This document shows positions 18,660 to 28,511 of a DNA stretch of 64,000 bases, in pieces. Made by a program: the position numbers and the translations under genes. This DNA comes from Chryseobacterium formosum (lineage in GTDB: Bacteria; Bacteroidota; Bacteroidia; Flavobacteriales; Weeksellaceae), in the NCBI RefSeq assembly GCF_026460885.1, contig NZ_JAOVZW010000024.1, positions 1 to 64,000 of the forward strand. The letters run 5' to 3'. Numbering within the stretch: the first letter of the stretch is position 1; every line of letters begins with the position of its first letter. The notes under the pieces are model-generated. The model saw only the letters and a list, made by a program, of their open reading frames with translations. It did not search any database and was not told where the DNA came from.

Positions 18660-18935
18660 ATTCCCACTCCCGCACATTTCTATCTTATGGTTTGTTTTAT
18701 AGAAACAAATTTTTCAAATCCTCAGTTTGTATAAAAATCATTAAGCACTTTTATATATAGCCTTCTGCACCAAGAAAAAAATTCCCTTCCCTAGGAAGGG
18801 TGAATTATTTCGCAGAAATAAGACGGGGTGGTTGAGCTCAATTCCCCTCACTCCCCTCAAAATCTGTCTTAAGCTTTCAATCCCACAACAATCATCTAAT
18901 GTTGCCTATCTGAGCAAAGACTCTTGGTTTTGACC
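18660..18935 (+). repeat. Hairpin-rich dispersed repeat, copy 1 of 8
   Basis: The core (18781-18832) has two hairpins, CCCTTCCCTAGGAAGGG and TTATTTCGCAGAAATAA, followed by GACGGGGTGG. Downstream parts (CAATCATCTAATGTTGCC and others) match the full-length copies at 25463, 35588 and 38992. It is more diverged than the others. The short frame at 18942-19139 beyond it does not look real. Confidence 0.85.
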
Positions 18936-19140
18936 AGAATATTATCTCTTTTGTATCATCCCACAGTCAGTAGGTACGGGAAAGCGGGAAATGGTTACAT
19001 TCATACCGATTAATAGGATAATCATTACCCTCAATCCCGCAATAACTCTTTCATAAATACCAATACGAAAACTTCTTGCTTTTCCATCTCTCAAACAAAA
19101 ATTATTTATAGATTTTAGGCTCATGTAATTTTGAAGCATT

Positions 19141-21402
19141 CTAAAATCCTAAAAGTTTCAGTTTAAATTGTATCGCAAAATTATCCTTAAAACTTGATGT
19201 GTTATAATGCCCTACTCTGTAAAAGAATCCTAAATTAAACTGGGAAGACAAAAAATTATTCCATTCCAATCCCACTTCATTATAAAGATGATCCAGTTTC
19301 TCAAACTCAAATTGATGATATTCCGGGTTTTTCATATCGCCAATTACCCCGCGATAAATAAAATCGAAACTGGAAACATTTTTACCAAAGCTCTTAAAGT
19401 ACCAAGGAAGTCTATGGGTAAGATAAGTTCCTGCAAATCGATCATTAAAGTATTTTCCTCCTTCCATGGTGGCAAAGCCTAGATAAGAAGTTAGATTAAA
19501 GTTGAGGCCGTTTCTGCCATTTGCGAGACCGTTCATTGTAAAGTTTTTCCATATCGGAGCATCGCCTACAAGCAATCCGCCATATGCCCTGATGCCTGTT
19601 ACACCAAGTTTTGTCTTGAAATTTTGCGTAAACAGAACATCAAATCTACTGAAGTTAAAATTTCCATCCAATCCCTTAAATCCCTGTTCATAGTTGAAAT
19701 ATACTTCCGGAAAATTCTGCTCATAAGTGAATTTTCCTTCTGGCGTCATAATATTTTTTGACTTGGGTGAATATTTCAAAGTAATAACCGCTGATGAAAT
19801 ATCAAATTGATTCCCAAGATCCTTATAGTTGTAAGCAAATAAAGATTGTTCCTCACTTTTTTTAGCCGCTACATTTACGGTGAGGCCGTTGGTCAGGTCA
19901 TTTTCATAACTTACTTTAAAACCTTGATAACGGTAGAATACATTATTGTTAATTGCTACTCCCGAACTCATAATTTTCATTCTGAAGTTCCATAAGTTTT
20001 CGGTAAATCTTCCCGCAGCCATGACATCATTGAAATATTCAATGCGGAAAAAAGAATTCTTTTGTAATGAAGTACGTAGATCTACACCTGCACCAAACTT
20101 AAATTTTTCATCATATATGCCGTACGCAAAATAGGCATCAGGAGAAATGTATTTACTGAATCTCTCATTGAGTTTAATGCCGGCTCCTAGTCTGAAATGT
20201 TCATATTTGTTATAACCGATTACTCTTGCAAGATCAAAATCGATAATTCCTACACGTATTTTCCCTTTTAATAAACCGGTTAATGCTTTTGCTTTGCGGT
20301 CCAGTTTATATTTGCTGCTTAAACTGTCGATGGTAACGTAGGTTTCTTCCTCACGTTTTGATAGTTCAGAGGTTCGGTACTGGTCGATCAGAGTGCCGTC
20401 AGAATTTTTTACATCAATAGTATACCCTTGGAAGTCTTTTGAGCTGCTGTTGATATTTGTTTTAAAGTCAAAATAATCAGCGGTAGCATAGGCGTATTGA
20501 CCAAATTTCTTTGTATTTTCATGATCTCTTTTTTTCTCCTCTTTGTTTTTCTTACGGTCAGGGTTCAAACCGGTATTCAGAAGATTATTATTTAATTTCA
20601 GTTTATAATCTTCTTTTAATAAAAACCATTTTCCTCCATTGTAGATCCAGGTACTGGTGATGCTTCCTTCATTTTCTATGGTACTGTTACTTTCTATTTT
20701 TTTTAATCCAAAAGTCTCCTTGTCTACATAGATATATCCGGTAAATTTTTTCTTGTCGGCAGTTTCTCTGTAGTTGGTTTGTCTGAATCTGATAACGTAG
20801 TTTTCTCGTCCGTCAATATCTAGAGAGTCTGTTAGGAAATAGCGGTAAAGATTGCGGTTTTCTTCTTTTATTTCCTTGGGAATTTGAGTTCTGTTGGAGC
20901 GGAATGCCATCAGTTCATACAAGGGTTCTTTGAGGCCGGAAATTTTATTATCGAGGATATTTATTTTTTCTCCATATTTGCTGGAAAATAAAATTTCTGA
21001 AGCTCTTTCCCATAGAAACAATTTGCTTTGACCAGCAAGTTTAGCAAACTGTACAGATTCTATAGAGTCTTTTCTTTCTGTGGCTTTTAAAGGTCTTTCC
21101 GGTAACCTTTTCAAAGAGTCTATTCTTTGGGTGATAAAATCATTGTAGGCCTTGATGCTGTCTTGGTCAAAATCAAGAGATATTTTTTCATAAGATTTAT
21201 AAGAATAAGAAGGAAGGCTTTCTGGCGAGTTGAATAGATAATTATTATTCACCTTACGTAAAATTTCAAGCGCGCGCGGATCACTTTTGTCCTGTAAAAT
21301 GACAGCTTCAATATCTTTTGTCTTTACTTCCCCATTATTATTAGTCTGAGAAAAAGTGAAGTTAGATACTAATGCAAGTAGTAAAAGATAGTATTTGCTC
21401 AT
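19141..21402 (-). CDS. DUF5686-family outer-membrane protein
   Basis: A 753-residue protein with a signal peptide (1-18, ending FTFSQ). It has the family's opening of the type SYSYKSYEKISLDFD (about 65-80) and a long C-terminal half with alternating beta strands ending in hydrophobic residues, as in an outer-membrane barrel. Many family members also carry an N-terminal carboxypeptidase-regulatory-like domain; this one lacks it. Function is not established. It stands alone on the minus strand. Confidence 0.78.
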   Translation of the reverse strand: MSKYYLLLLALVSNFTFSQTNNNGEVKTKDIEAVILQDKSDPRALEILRKVNNNYLFNSPESLPSYSYKSYEKISLDFDQDSIKAYNDFITQRIDSLKRLPERPLKATERKDSIESVQFAKLAGQSKLFLWERASEILFSSKYGEKINILDNKISGLKEPLYELMAFRSNRTQIPKEIKEENRNLYRYFLTDSLDIDGRENYVIRFRQTNYRETADKKKFTGYIYVDKETFGLKKIESNSTIENEGSITSTWIYNGGKWFLLKEDYKLKLNNNLLNTGLNPDRKKNKEEKKRDHENTKKFGQYAYATADYFDFKTNINSSSKDFQGYTIDVKNSDGTLIDQYRTSELSKREEETYVTIDSLSSKYKLDRKAKALTGLLKGKIRVGIIDFDLARVIGYNKYEHFRLGAGIKLNERFSKYISPDAYFAYGIYDEKFKFGAGVDLRTSLQKNSFFRIEYFNDVMAAGRFTENLWNFRMKIMSSGVAINNNVFYRYQGFKVSYENDLTNGLTVNVAAKKSEEQSLFAYNYKDLGNQFDISSAVITLKYSPKSKNIMTPEGKFTYEQNFPEVYFNYEQGFKGLDGNFNFSRFDVLFTQNFKTKLGVTGIRAYGGLLVGDAPIWKNFTMNGLANGRNGLNFNLTSYLGFATMEGGKYFNDRFAGTYLTHRLPWYFKSFGKNVSSFDFIYRGVIGDMKNPEYHQFEFEKLDHLYNEVGLEWNNFLSSQFNLGFFYRVGHYNTSSFKDNFAIQFKLKLLGF

Positions 21403-21566
21403 GCCTGCGATGGGTGTTTTTTGTATTTAATATTGATTCAGAGAATGACGGCATTCCGTAAGTATCTCAGCATTGGCAAAAAAGATGCCGATTAGAAATT
21501 ACAATTGATCGTGGGGTATGGTATAGCAGTTGTAGGTAATGCAGAACACATTACAAAATAATAGAT

Positions 21567-22019
21567 ATGGAAAACACTAAAACAGTAGCAACGCTGAACG
21601 ATTTGCTAAACATTACAAATGATAGAATTAAAGGTTTTACTAAGGTTGAAGACAAAGTTTGGGATTCTTATTCGGCTCTAAAAGTTGATTACGATCAAAT
21701 GGTCAGACAGTCAAAAGTGATGAGAGCTGATTTAATTGATCTTATAAATGAGCGTGGGGGTGAAGTTAATGATAGTTCAACAGTGGCAGGCGCATTGCAT
21801 AGAGGATGGATTGATGTTAAAAACGCATTTTCAGGAAACAACGCTGAATCTACAATCGAAAATGTAATCTTTGGTGAGAAAGCTGCTATAGATTCTTATC
21901 AGGAAGCGCTGCAAAGCGGAAATCTTTGTCCCCAAAGCACGGTAGTTGTTGCCGACCAGCATATGCAGCTGCAGGAGTCCTACCGCAAATTTGAAAATAT
22001 TGAAAAGTCGGTTGACTAG
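21567..22019 (+). CDS. PA2169-type four-helix-bundle protein (DUF2383)
   Basis: A 150-residue, all-helical cytosolic protein without a signal peptide. It matches the PA2169 family layout: LNDLLNITNDRIKGFTKVED in helix 1, RGGEVNDSSTVAGALHRGWI between helices 2 and 3 and DSYQEALQSG in helix 4. The family is ferritin-like in fold and often stress-induced; a biochemical role is not established. It is a single gene with its own terminator. Confidence 0.85.
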   Translation: MENTKTVATLNDLLNITNDRIKGFTKVEDKVWDSYSALKVDYDQMVRQSKVMRADLIDLINERGGEVNDSSTVAGALHRGWIDVKNAFSGNNAESTIENVIFGEKAAIDSYQEALQSGNLCPQSTVVVADQHMQLQESYRKFENIEKSVD

Positions 22020-22038
22020 TACTGGATAGAAAAATCTG

Positions 22039-22073
22039 AAACTCCTGATAATAACTAAATCAGGAGTTTTTTT
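22039..22073 (+). terminator. Terminator after the PA2169-type gene
   Basis: A 10-bp stem AAACTCCTGA/TCAGGAGTTT with an 11-nt loop ends in seven T. Confidence 0.85.
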
Positions 22074-22113
22074 ATAAATGTCAATAAAGCCAATAGGTTA
22101 AATACAATTTTAG

Positions 22114-22335
22114 CCCGTTATGCATTTGAACTATTGTCTTTCTAAAATAAGTGAAACGGATTTGTTTAGCTTTATATCAGTATTTTTTTACAATTCTTTG
22201 TATAGCCTTGCGTTTTTAATCGCTTGAAAAGGACAAGTAGTTATAATAATATGATTTCTTAAGATAAACAATGGCATTTCAATGAGCAAGGAAATACAAA
22301 GATTTTAATGTATAAAAATCAGTTCTGAAATCATG
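22114..22335 (+). repeat. MITE-like repeat, partial copy
   Basis: It starts CCCGTTATGCATTT and continues with GTCTTTCTAAAATAAGTGAA and GTATAGCCTTGCGTTTTTAA, shared with the copies at 23377 and 59877. Its later part (ATGATTTCTTAAGATAAAC) matches the end of the copy at 59877-60322. It has no coding capacity. Confidence 0.75.
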
Positions 22336-22453
22336 ATATTTTCTTTGAAAATCAGTGTTTTGCAGTGTTTTTATATCGTGATATTTCACAAATTTTTACG
22401 TCACTATTTATAAATGACACCCGGTGAATGTTTTTTTTAATAGTCTTTCATTT

Positions 22454-22672
22454 TATATTTGTTTCAGAAATAAGATATCAGGTTATCAATAATAAAAATT
22501 TCATCATTCAGTTTTCTTGTAGAATAGCAGGGTTCATATAGTCTAGGAAACCGAGCCCTGTTCTCTGCAGATTTAGAAATGCGTTTGCAAAGAAATCAAA
22601 TCATACTACACCAAATTACATCATATATTTTTTAAAAACAGGATCCTCGAAGAGGATCCTGTTTTTTTTGAA
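22454..22672 (+). ncRNA. Candidate small RNA (promoter and terminator, no ORF)
   Basis: TATATTTG (22454-22461) is a good -7 box. About 200 nt later a 15-bp hairpin (AACAGGATCCTC and its complement) runs into eight T (22634-22670). Between them lies an internal stem CAGGGTTC/GAGCCCTG, and no frame of useful size. Size and layout would suit a regulatory RNA such as 6S, but I could not match any family, and no -33 box is obvious. Confidence 0.35.
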
Positions 22673-22912
22673 AGAACAATAAATTTATAAAAGAATTGAT
22701 GAGCATTTTCAATAAAAGCATTTTTGTTGTTCACCACATGATCACAAAAATTCTGTTAAAAAATAATTTTAATTTTAAACAGTAGCAAGGCAGTAAATAA
22801 AAAATCCATCTTTAAAAATACCACTTTAGGGGTATTTCATTTTTATTTCCGAAAATATATCTTTGAGCGTATTTAAATATAAATTTGGAAAATCAAAACT
22901 AATAAAGTCAAC

Positions 22913-23368
22913 ATGAAACAAAAAATATTTTTATTATTGATTCTTTGTACCGGCATGGCAGCGTATGCTCAAAATCTATCACTAAATCAAGTTATTGAAA
23001 TTCAAAAGCAGAACGTAGACAATGCTAAAAAGGTATTGTTACAAAATGGGTGGGAATTTTTAGATTACAATAAAAGCAATTTCGAATCTACTTTCGGATT
23101 TCATCCCGATGCTTCAGGAAATGCAGAGAACTATTTTACATATAAAGATGATCCCGCAAGGGGAGTTGAAGTAACGATTGCTGCAACCACTAAAGCGGTC
23201 TATAACGAGTATAAAAAATTTCTTTCTGATAATAAGTTCCAGTTGATCTATTCAGAACCAAATGGAGAAAATACAGAACGATTGTATGAAAATGCAACGC
23301 ATTCGGTTCGTACACTTTCAAGTTATTCTAATGACATAAGTTATTTTATAATCTCTAAAAAAAAATAA
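22913..23368 (+). CDS. Secreted hypothetical protein
   Basis: A 151-residue protein with a clear signal peptide (1-19, ending AAYAQ). The mature part is mixed alpha/beta with AKKVLLQNGWEFLDYN and a Tyr-rich C-terminus. No domain recognised. TATCTTTG about 50 nt upstream can serve as the -7 box. MITE-like repeats lie both upstream and right behind it. Confidence 0.7.
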   Translation: MKQKIFLLLILCTGMAAYAQNLSLNQVIEIQKQNVDNAKKVLLQNGWEFLDYNKSNFESTFGFHPDASGNAENYFTYKDDPARGVEVTIAATTKAVYNEYKKFLSDNKFQLIYSEPNGENTERLYENATHSVRTLSSYSNDISYFIISKKK

Positions 23369-23376
23369 TACATAAT

Positions 23377-23688
23377 CCGTTGTACATTTTAAATCATTGT
23401 CTTTCTAAAATAAGTGAAACGGCTTTGTTTAGCTTTATATCAGTATTTTTACAATTCTTTGTATAGCTTTGCGTTTTTTATCTTTAGGAAAGGCAAAATA
23501 TTATATATAAACCCGTTGTACGTTTTAAAATACTTTCGTCACTTCGAGTAGATTTTTGAAAAAAATCGTATCGAGAAGTTTGTAATTTTGAAGATAAATC
23601 TATTCTCGATACATTTTTTCTCCACTTTTACGAAAAAATACTCGATCTGACGAATGCAATATTGAAATTTTTCAAAATGCGTGACGGA
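23377..23688 (+). repeat. MITE-like repeat, nested copy
   Basis: An outer segment opens with CCGTTGTACATTTT (23377). Inside it sits a 177-bp unit (23512-23688) with ends CCCGTTGTACGTTTT and AAAATGCGTGACGG, an imperfect inverted pair. The inner unit is closely similar to 60037-60214. It fills the gap between two secreted-protein genes. Confidence 0.8.
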
Positions 23689-23712
23689 TTATAAACAAAT
23701 AAATATAAACAA

Positions 23713-24147
23713 ATGAAAATAAAAATCACAATTTTAGGAGTACTGTGGTCTATTATGTCGTATAGTCAGGGTATTCCTCCGGTATACAGTACGCAATCAG
23801 ATGATAAAAATAAAACAGATGTTTTAGCAGATCAAAATAGAGTGTATTCAGACGTTGATCAGGCTGCAGAATTCCCAGGAGGAATCAATAGTTTAAGAAG
23901 TAAGTTTGCAAGCGCATTTAAAAGTTCGAAAATAAAAGCAGCAGGAAACATATCAACTGTTGTAAGCTTTATTGTAGAAAAGGATGGTTCTATCTCTAAT
24001 GTAAAAGCAGATGGAAGCAACTCACAGTTTAACACCGAAGCAGTTAGAGTAATGAAGTCAATCAAAAATAAATGGGCACCTGCAAAGATGAATGATGAAG
24101 TTGTGCGTTCTGCCTTCAGAATTCCTTTAAAAATGAATTTTGAATAA
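23713..24147 (+). CDS. Secreted TonB C-terminal-domain protein
   Basis: A 144-residue protein with a signal peptide (1-19, ending MSYSQ) and a TonB C-terminal-like domain (about 50-142). Recognisable parts are AAEFPGGINSLRSKF, STVVSFIVEKDGSISNVKA and NKWAPAKMNDEVVRSAFRIP. True TonB needs an inner-membrane anchor and a Pro-rich spanner, both absent here. It is therefore a free periplasmic domain, common in Bacteroidota, of unknown partner. Confidence 0.75.
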   Translation: MKIKITILGVLWSIMSYSQGIPPVYSTQSDDKNKTDVLADQNRVYSDVDQAAEFPGGINSLRSKFASAFKSSKIKAAGNISTVVSFIVEKDGSISNVKADGSNSQFNTEAVRVMKSIKNKWAPAKMNDEVVRSAFRIPLKMNFE

Positions 24148-24246
24148 ACCAGCCTATTGTCTATATGCTACTCTAAAAAAGTTAGGAAAGTTCCGGAATG
24201 GGTGGCAATGTCATAAATTTTGATAGTTCCTGAATGTTTTTTTACT

Positions 24247-24348
24247 GTTTTCTTTAATAAAGCACTTTAATACATAGCCTTCACCACGAAAAAAATTCCC
24301 CTCCCTCGGAGGGGTGGATTATTTCGCAGAAATAAGATGGGATGGTTC
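24247..24348 (+). repeat. Hairpin-rich dispersed repeat, copy 2 of 8 (short)
   Basis: The core (24294-24348) has CCCCTCCCTCGGAGGGG and TTATTTCGCAGAAATAA. It lacks most of the right-hand part of the full-length copies. Frames read through it (such as 24342-24575) have no credible start or domain; I see no gene between 24349 and 24643. Confidence 0.88.
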
Positions 24349-24643
24349 CAATTCGCTTTATCGTTATGAGAGGCATGTTTTATTGTACACCACTCATCGC
24401 CACCACACATTTCTATTATGTATCAATCTGCTTAGCTAAGACAGGCTTACATTTGAATCCCCAAAAAAGCTGTCTTCAATTTTACTTTATTTTCAGTTTC
24501 TTTTCTCTCTGCTGCTGTACTATATGCCAAAACAAATCAGTGAGTGGTTTAATTCTGTTTCTAAAAGTCTGGTAGCGATTCATATTGTAAATTTAATTGT
24601 TCATCCTAAATATACAGTTGATGCGACAAAACTTGACGTGTTA

Positions 24644-24672
24644 TAAAAAAAGGCTTCCACAAAGTGGAAACC
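24644..24672 (-). terminator. Terminator of the minus-strand lipoprotein gene
   Basis: On the minus strand AGGTTTCCAC/GTGGAAGCCT (one mismatch) is followed by seven T. Confidence 0.75.
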
Positions 24673-24696
24673 TGATATACATTCTGATTCAATTAT

Positions 24697-25293
24697 TTAT
24701 TGCATACAATCCCAAATACCGTCGTGATTATTATCAATAGGTACTAAATTTTCATCATAGCAAGAATCTGGCTGATTGAAAGGCCTTGAAAAACAATTAT
24801 TGATATATCCATCGTAATCAACTCTATTATAATTTTGTAATGTCTCAACATTGCTATTTAATACGGATAAAATTCTAATCTTCACATCACCTACTTTTGA
24901 AGATTCATTATTAAATATAATTACATTTTCAGACACATTTTGATAAGCAGGTATCGTTAACGGTTGAACAAAATAAAGAGCAGTGCCTTTAATTATTGTT
25001 GAATGCACCACTCTGTCATAAGAAACTACATCACTTGCAGATACGTAATATCTATAATTATAGCCATAGCCTGAAGCTAGAGAATAGCAGGTTTGTCCTG
25101 TGGTGAAAATTGTTGCGTTGATGGTGGGTTTGGTAAATGTTGTATCGATAATTAGAGAGTCTAAGGGAGGCTTCATCATCATCTGAGAATCTGATACTTC
25201 TTGTGCTTCATCTAACAATTCATCTCGTCCGCAAGAGATTATAATAACAGACAAGAACATAGAGAGACATAATAAAAAAACATGTTTTTTCAT
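24697..25293 (-). CDS. Hypothetical lipoprotein
   Basis: A 198-residue lipoprotein (lipobox IIISC, Cys21). Four further Cys residues (in TCYSL, NNCFS, DSCYDEN and the penultimate region WDC) could form disulphides. The C-terminus has DNNHDGIWD, resembling a calcium-binding loop. No known domain. It probably sits on the cell surface or in the periplasm. Confidence 0.72.
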   Translation of the reverse strand: MKKHVFLLCLSMFLSVIIISCGRDELLDEAQEVSDSQMMMKPPLDSLIIDTTFTKPTINATIFTTGQTCYSLASGYGYNYRYYVSASDVVSYDRVVHSTIIKGTALYFVQPLTIPAYQNVSENVIIFNNESSKVGDVKIRILSVLNSNVETLQNYNRVDYDGYINNCFSRPFNQPDSCYDENLVPIDNNHDGIWDCMQ

Positions 25294-25462
25294 AGTTATT
25301 TTGTTTTGGTTTAGATGGCTAATATAATATTATTTTTAATATAATTCTACATTAAGATGACTTAATATAAAGAAAAAAGGCAGGATATTTTTTAATAAAA
25401 AAAGCCAAGTTGAAGGTTCGTAATATATTGGCTAAAAATTTAAAATGGATCAATTAAAAAAA

Positions 25463-25700
25463 TCCCCCCGCTCCCGCGCGATTGTATCGCGTGCACTATC
25501 TAAAAAGATTTACAAATCCTCCTTCTATAATAAAGCACTTCTACACATAGTCTTCACCACGAAAAAAATTCCCCTCCCTCGGAGGGGTGAATTATTTCGC
25601 AGAAATAAGACGGGGTGGTGCAACTCCCCTCACTCCCACAAAAATCTGTCGTGTGGCTTCAATTCCACAACAATCATCTAATGTTGCCTATGCTGAGGTA
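25463..25700 (+). repeat. Hairpin-rich dispersed repeat, copy 3 of 8
   Basis: A near full-length copy. The left hairpin is CGCGATTGTATCGCG, the core (25567-25620) has CCCCTCCCTCGGAGGGG and TTATTTCGCAGAAATAA, and the right part has CAATCATCTAATGTTGCC. Frames at 25445-25681 and 25587-25784 are read-through of the repeat and recur in other copies; I do not count them as genes. Confidence 0.9.
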
Positions 25701-25868
25701 AGTCTCATAAAATGTTATCTTCTTGTATTCCTTCAAAGTAAAGAGATGTCGAAGAGCGAGGAAATTTATTTTATCAAAGTCTAATCTGATAGTTTATAAA
25801 AAAGGTGTCAATAATAAGGGTAAGTATACTCAGCCAGAATTATTTAGTAAACATTTTCTTTCAATATA

Positions 25869-25897
25869 AAAACTCCTAAGTCGAGAGTCTTAGGAGT
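25869..25897 (-). terminator. Terminator of the minus-strand OMP gene
   Basis: ACTCCTAAG and CTTAGGAGT pair. On the minus strand they are followed by TTTTTAT. It ends transcription from the gene at 26006-26743. Confidence 0.7.
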
Positions 25898-26005
25898 ACA
25901 ACGAATATATCAATGAAATGATTTCCGGAATTTTTAATGAATAAAAATCATACTTAAATGTATAGGAATTTATAAATAAAAAACGATACTATTTATAATT
26001 GAATC

Positions 26006-26743
26006 CTATAAAATATAGTATGTCAGCCTGATACTTGGATAGTAAATAGTACCTACGTATTTTAATTGATGGAGATAGTTTTTATTCTTATAATTCCACA
26101 AATATTGGTAATTTGATTCTTTTGTCTGAATTTTCTGAAACGGTAAATTCATAGACAACCCCATATCAAACTGATTTCTAGATCCGAAATTTAATCCAAT
26201 TCCTATATTGGAACTTATTGTGTAACTCTTTTCTCCCAAGTTGGTATCGTAAAAATTTTCAAAATTTAAAACACTATTTAAAGCTTCTTGTGATTCACCA
26301 TTTCCTTCATTATAGCTCATAACGTTATTGTTATAATCAGCTCCCACACTGCCTTCAACATAAATAGCGTTCTCATTTAGGAAAAATAATCTTCTATATC
26401 CTACAAATAAAGATATGCAATCATATTTTTGTCCGAACTTTTCTTTGTTGTTAAAAGGAATTTCTGCTTCATTAAGCCGATAATCAAATTCTATTTTTTT
26501 TCTCGTAATAAAAAGTTCAGTATAAAGTTTATTTTCTTCATCTAAATTTTTAGACAATCTTACACCAAAATTAAGTGACAAAGGTTGGCGTGTCTTAAAA
26601 TGGCTTTTGTCAGCATATAGATTATTGTGATAAAGGTTTAAGCCGCCACCCAAAGTTATTCCAAGTGAATAATCGGATTGGGAAAAGCAAAAGTTCCAAA
26701 AAAGAAAAAAAATTATTGAAACAATATTTGAAAATGATTTCAT
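26006..26743 (-). CDS. Outer-membrane beta-barrel protein
   Basis: A 245-residue protein with a signal peptide (1-21, ending NFCFSQ). Alternating polar/hydrophobic strands begin DYSLGITLGGGLNLYHNN and end with SIRLTYYIL, as in small PorT-like barrels of Bacteroidota. No specific function. It lies 52 nt behind the T9SS-sorted protein gene on the same strand, with a hairpin between them, so it may be partly co-transcribed with it. Confidence 0.72.
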   Translation of the reverse strand: MKSFSNIVSIIFFLFWNFCFSQSDYSLGITLGGGLNLYHNNLYADKSHFKTRQPLSLNFGVRLSKNLDEENKLYTELFITRKKIEFDYRLNEAEIPFNNKEKFGQKYDCISLFVGYRRLFFLNENAIYVEGSVGADYNNNVMSYNEGNGESQEALNSVLNFENFYDTNLGEKSYTISSNIGIGLNFGSRNQFDMGLSMNLPFQKIQTKESNYQYLWNYKNKNYLHQLKYVGTIYYPSIRLTYYIL

Positions 26744-26761
26744 AGAGTATAGATAAAAGAG

Positions 26762-26787
26762 CTTCCTGCATAAAAATGCAGGAAGTC
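26762..26787 (-). terminator. Intergenic hairpin between two minus-strand genes
   Basis: CTTCCTGCA and TGCAGGAAG form a 9-bp stem with a 6-nt loop. On the minus strand it is followed by CTCTTTTAT, a weak T-tract. It may end or attenuate the upstream transcript. Confidence 0.55.
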
Positions 26788-26795
26788 TTCTAAAA

Positions 26796-27857
26796 TTAGT
26801 TTTTAATTATTTGCTTTGAAAGTTTTTTACCATTATTATCAACTAAAATGAGATATACTCCCTTAGGATATGATGAGATATCAACTTTTATTGATTGCGA
26901 TTTGCCTCTATTGCTAATTTCAGCAAATACATCCTTCATCTTTACTCCTGATAGACTGTAAATTGAGATATTTGTCTGACCTGAAGATTGATTATTTGAG
27001 TATTCGATATTGATAAAGTCAGATGTTGGATTAGGATAAACCTTAAATTTAAAATCATTATTGGATATTGCCAAATCAGTACTGTTTGACATTTTAGCCA
27101 TATTTGATTTAGTATCAGGAGCTCCGTCTCCTTCAATTTCTACTGCGATATCTTCAAGTGCGATATTAGAATCAACAGGAATTTTCAAAGAAACATCATT
27201 AAAAACAACATATATTTCTCTTCCATTGTCTACCACAGTAAATTTTGATTTAAGCTCTTCACTTACTAAATCTCCCTTAAAAATTAACCCGTCATCTGTT
27301 AACTTTATTGAAAGTCTACTCAAAATTTCTGATTCATCCATTTTTTCGTCCTGAACCATATTCACATTATCATCGTTTGGTTTCCAAACTGAAAATCGTA
27401 TGTCAGAATAAAAACCATTATTTTTCACAAGTTTAATTTTACCTGAAATATTAGGTATAACTACTGTATGTGAACCTGGGTCAAAAATAGTTGCATCAGC
27501 AGTGATTTCTGATTCCTCAATATTTTCTTCAATGTCATCAACCATAGGTAAAAAGAACTGATCGAAATCTGTCACGACTTCTCCTCTTGAACAAAACTTA
27601 TTACTAACGCCACCTTGTGCCCAAACACCATTGTCACCACGAGAAGCTTTTTGCCAAGCACAATTTTTAATTTTTTCAGCATAAGCATATCCGCAATTAC
27701 CTGTAGTTTGAACGGCAGGAAGACCTGTGAATACTCGTGCTGTTGCATGGTATTTACGAGCCCACCATTTACAACTGTTTCTTTCTGATGTACTCCATCC
27801 AGCAAAGACGCTATTAGAAAATAATAGCATAAATAAAATAATTACTAGTTTTTTCAT
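26796..27857 (-). CDS. T9SS-sorted secreted protein
   Basis: A 353-residue protein with a signal peptide (1-19, ending SVFAG) and a type A sorting domain at the C-terminus (about 272-353). The sorting domain shows FKVYPNPTSDFINIEY, SIYSLSGVKM and YPKGVYLILVDNNGKKLSKQ. It should be exported across the outer membrane by type IX secretion and attached to the surface or released. The N-terminal 80 residues are Cys- and Trp-rich (NSCKWWARKYHATARV, GNCGYAYAEKIKNCAWQ) and match nothing I know; the middle is acidic. It is the first gene of the pair with the barrel protein. Confidence 0.82.
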   Translation of the reverse strand: MKKLVIILFMLLFSNSVFAGWSTSERNSCKWWARKYHATARVFTGLPAVQTTGNCGYAYAEKIKNCAWQKASRGDNGVWAQGGVSNKFCSRGEVVTDFDQFFLPMVDDIEENIEESEITADATIFDPGSHTVVIPNISGKIKLVKNNGFYSDIRFSVWKPNDDNVNMVQDEKMDESEILSRLSIKLTDDGLIFKGDLVSEELKSKFTVVDNGREIYVVFNDVSLKIPVDSNIALEDIAVEIEGDGAPDTKSNMAKMSNSTDLAISNNDFKFKVYPNPTSDFINIEYSNNQSSGQTNISIYSLSGVKMKDVFAEISNRGKSQSIKVDISSYPKGVYLILVDNNGKKLSKQIIKN

Positions 27858-28390
27858 AAATTTTTTTTTATTTCCTACTTTCAGAGTTTTTTAGTCGCTG
27901 TTTCGGGAATTCCGACTCATAAAAGAAAAAATGGATACAAAATATTTTGATAGTTCAACAATATTTCCTGTCAATAAATCACTCCCTCGCATATACTACA
28001 TTTCATCTGCGTTTCTGCCAAGATTAGTAGTCAGACTTACCCGATAACTTCTTTCATTGGCTAAATATAATTTAATATTTCAATCGATGATCTTTTTTTT
28101 CACAAAAAAAAGATTTAAGTTTTAAAATGCTGTAAATGAGCTATTTATTTTTTTTTAAATTGTTTTTTTAAAAGAAAAATTAAACATAAGTAATTGTTTT
28201 GTGAAAAAAAAAATAACCTTATTTCTAACAGGAGAAGATATATTTTTTTAATTTTAATCTAAACCTTTACAATTATTAGTATTTCATTATTCATTTTTAT
28301 TGGAAATTCAGTTTGCGTCATCTTTGCAGGAAGTCAAAAGAATTAATGTAAGTTAAAACAGGAGTGTTTTCATTTTTTAGTGATAATTTT
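27858..28390. other. Gene-free AT-rich stretch
   Basis: No frame or RNA gene stands out. Long A and T runs dominate. Confidence 0.6.
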
Positions 28391-28511
28391 TATATTTGTG
28401 AAAATTATTTTAAATGTTTAATATTGAAATTTATCAGTTGGTTTTAGGTGTAGTTGGGGTGTTGTTTTTGGCTTTATTGTAGGAAAGTTATCGAAGAATA
28501 AAAAACATTAA
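28391..28511 (+). pseudogene. Tiny one-helix membrane protein, frameshifted (copy 2 of 3)
   Basis: TATATTTG (28391-28398) is followed by ATG at 28414, which starts FNIEIYQLVLGVV. The frame then breaks. Reading on in another frame gives VFGFIVGKLSKNKKH up to a stop at 28511, the same ending as the intact copy at 40173 (FGFIVGRFSKNK). A single-base loss in the GTTGGGGTGTTG region explains it. This copy is therefore probably dead. Confidence 0.65.

Noticed and set aside
18942-19139. 65-residue minus-strand frame next to repeat copy 1
   Set aside because: No domain and no start signals, and it sits directly behind a longer real gene.
22454-22672. Identification as 6S RNA
   Set aside because: Size is right, but the closing stem and central bubble could not be drawn; left as an unnamed candidate.
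25445-25784. Frames inside the dispersed repeat
   Set aside because: The same peptides (for example RVASIPQQSSNV) appear in other repeat copies on both strands, so they come from the repeat and not from genes.
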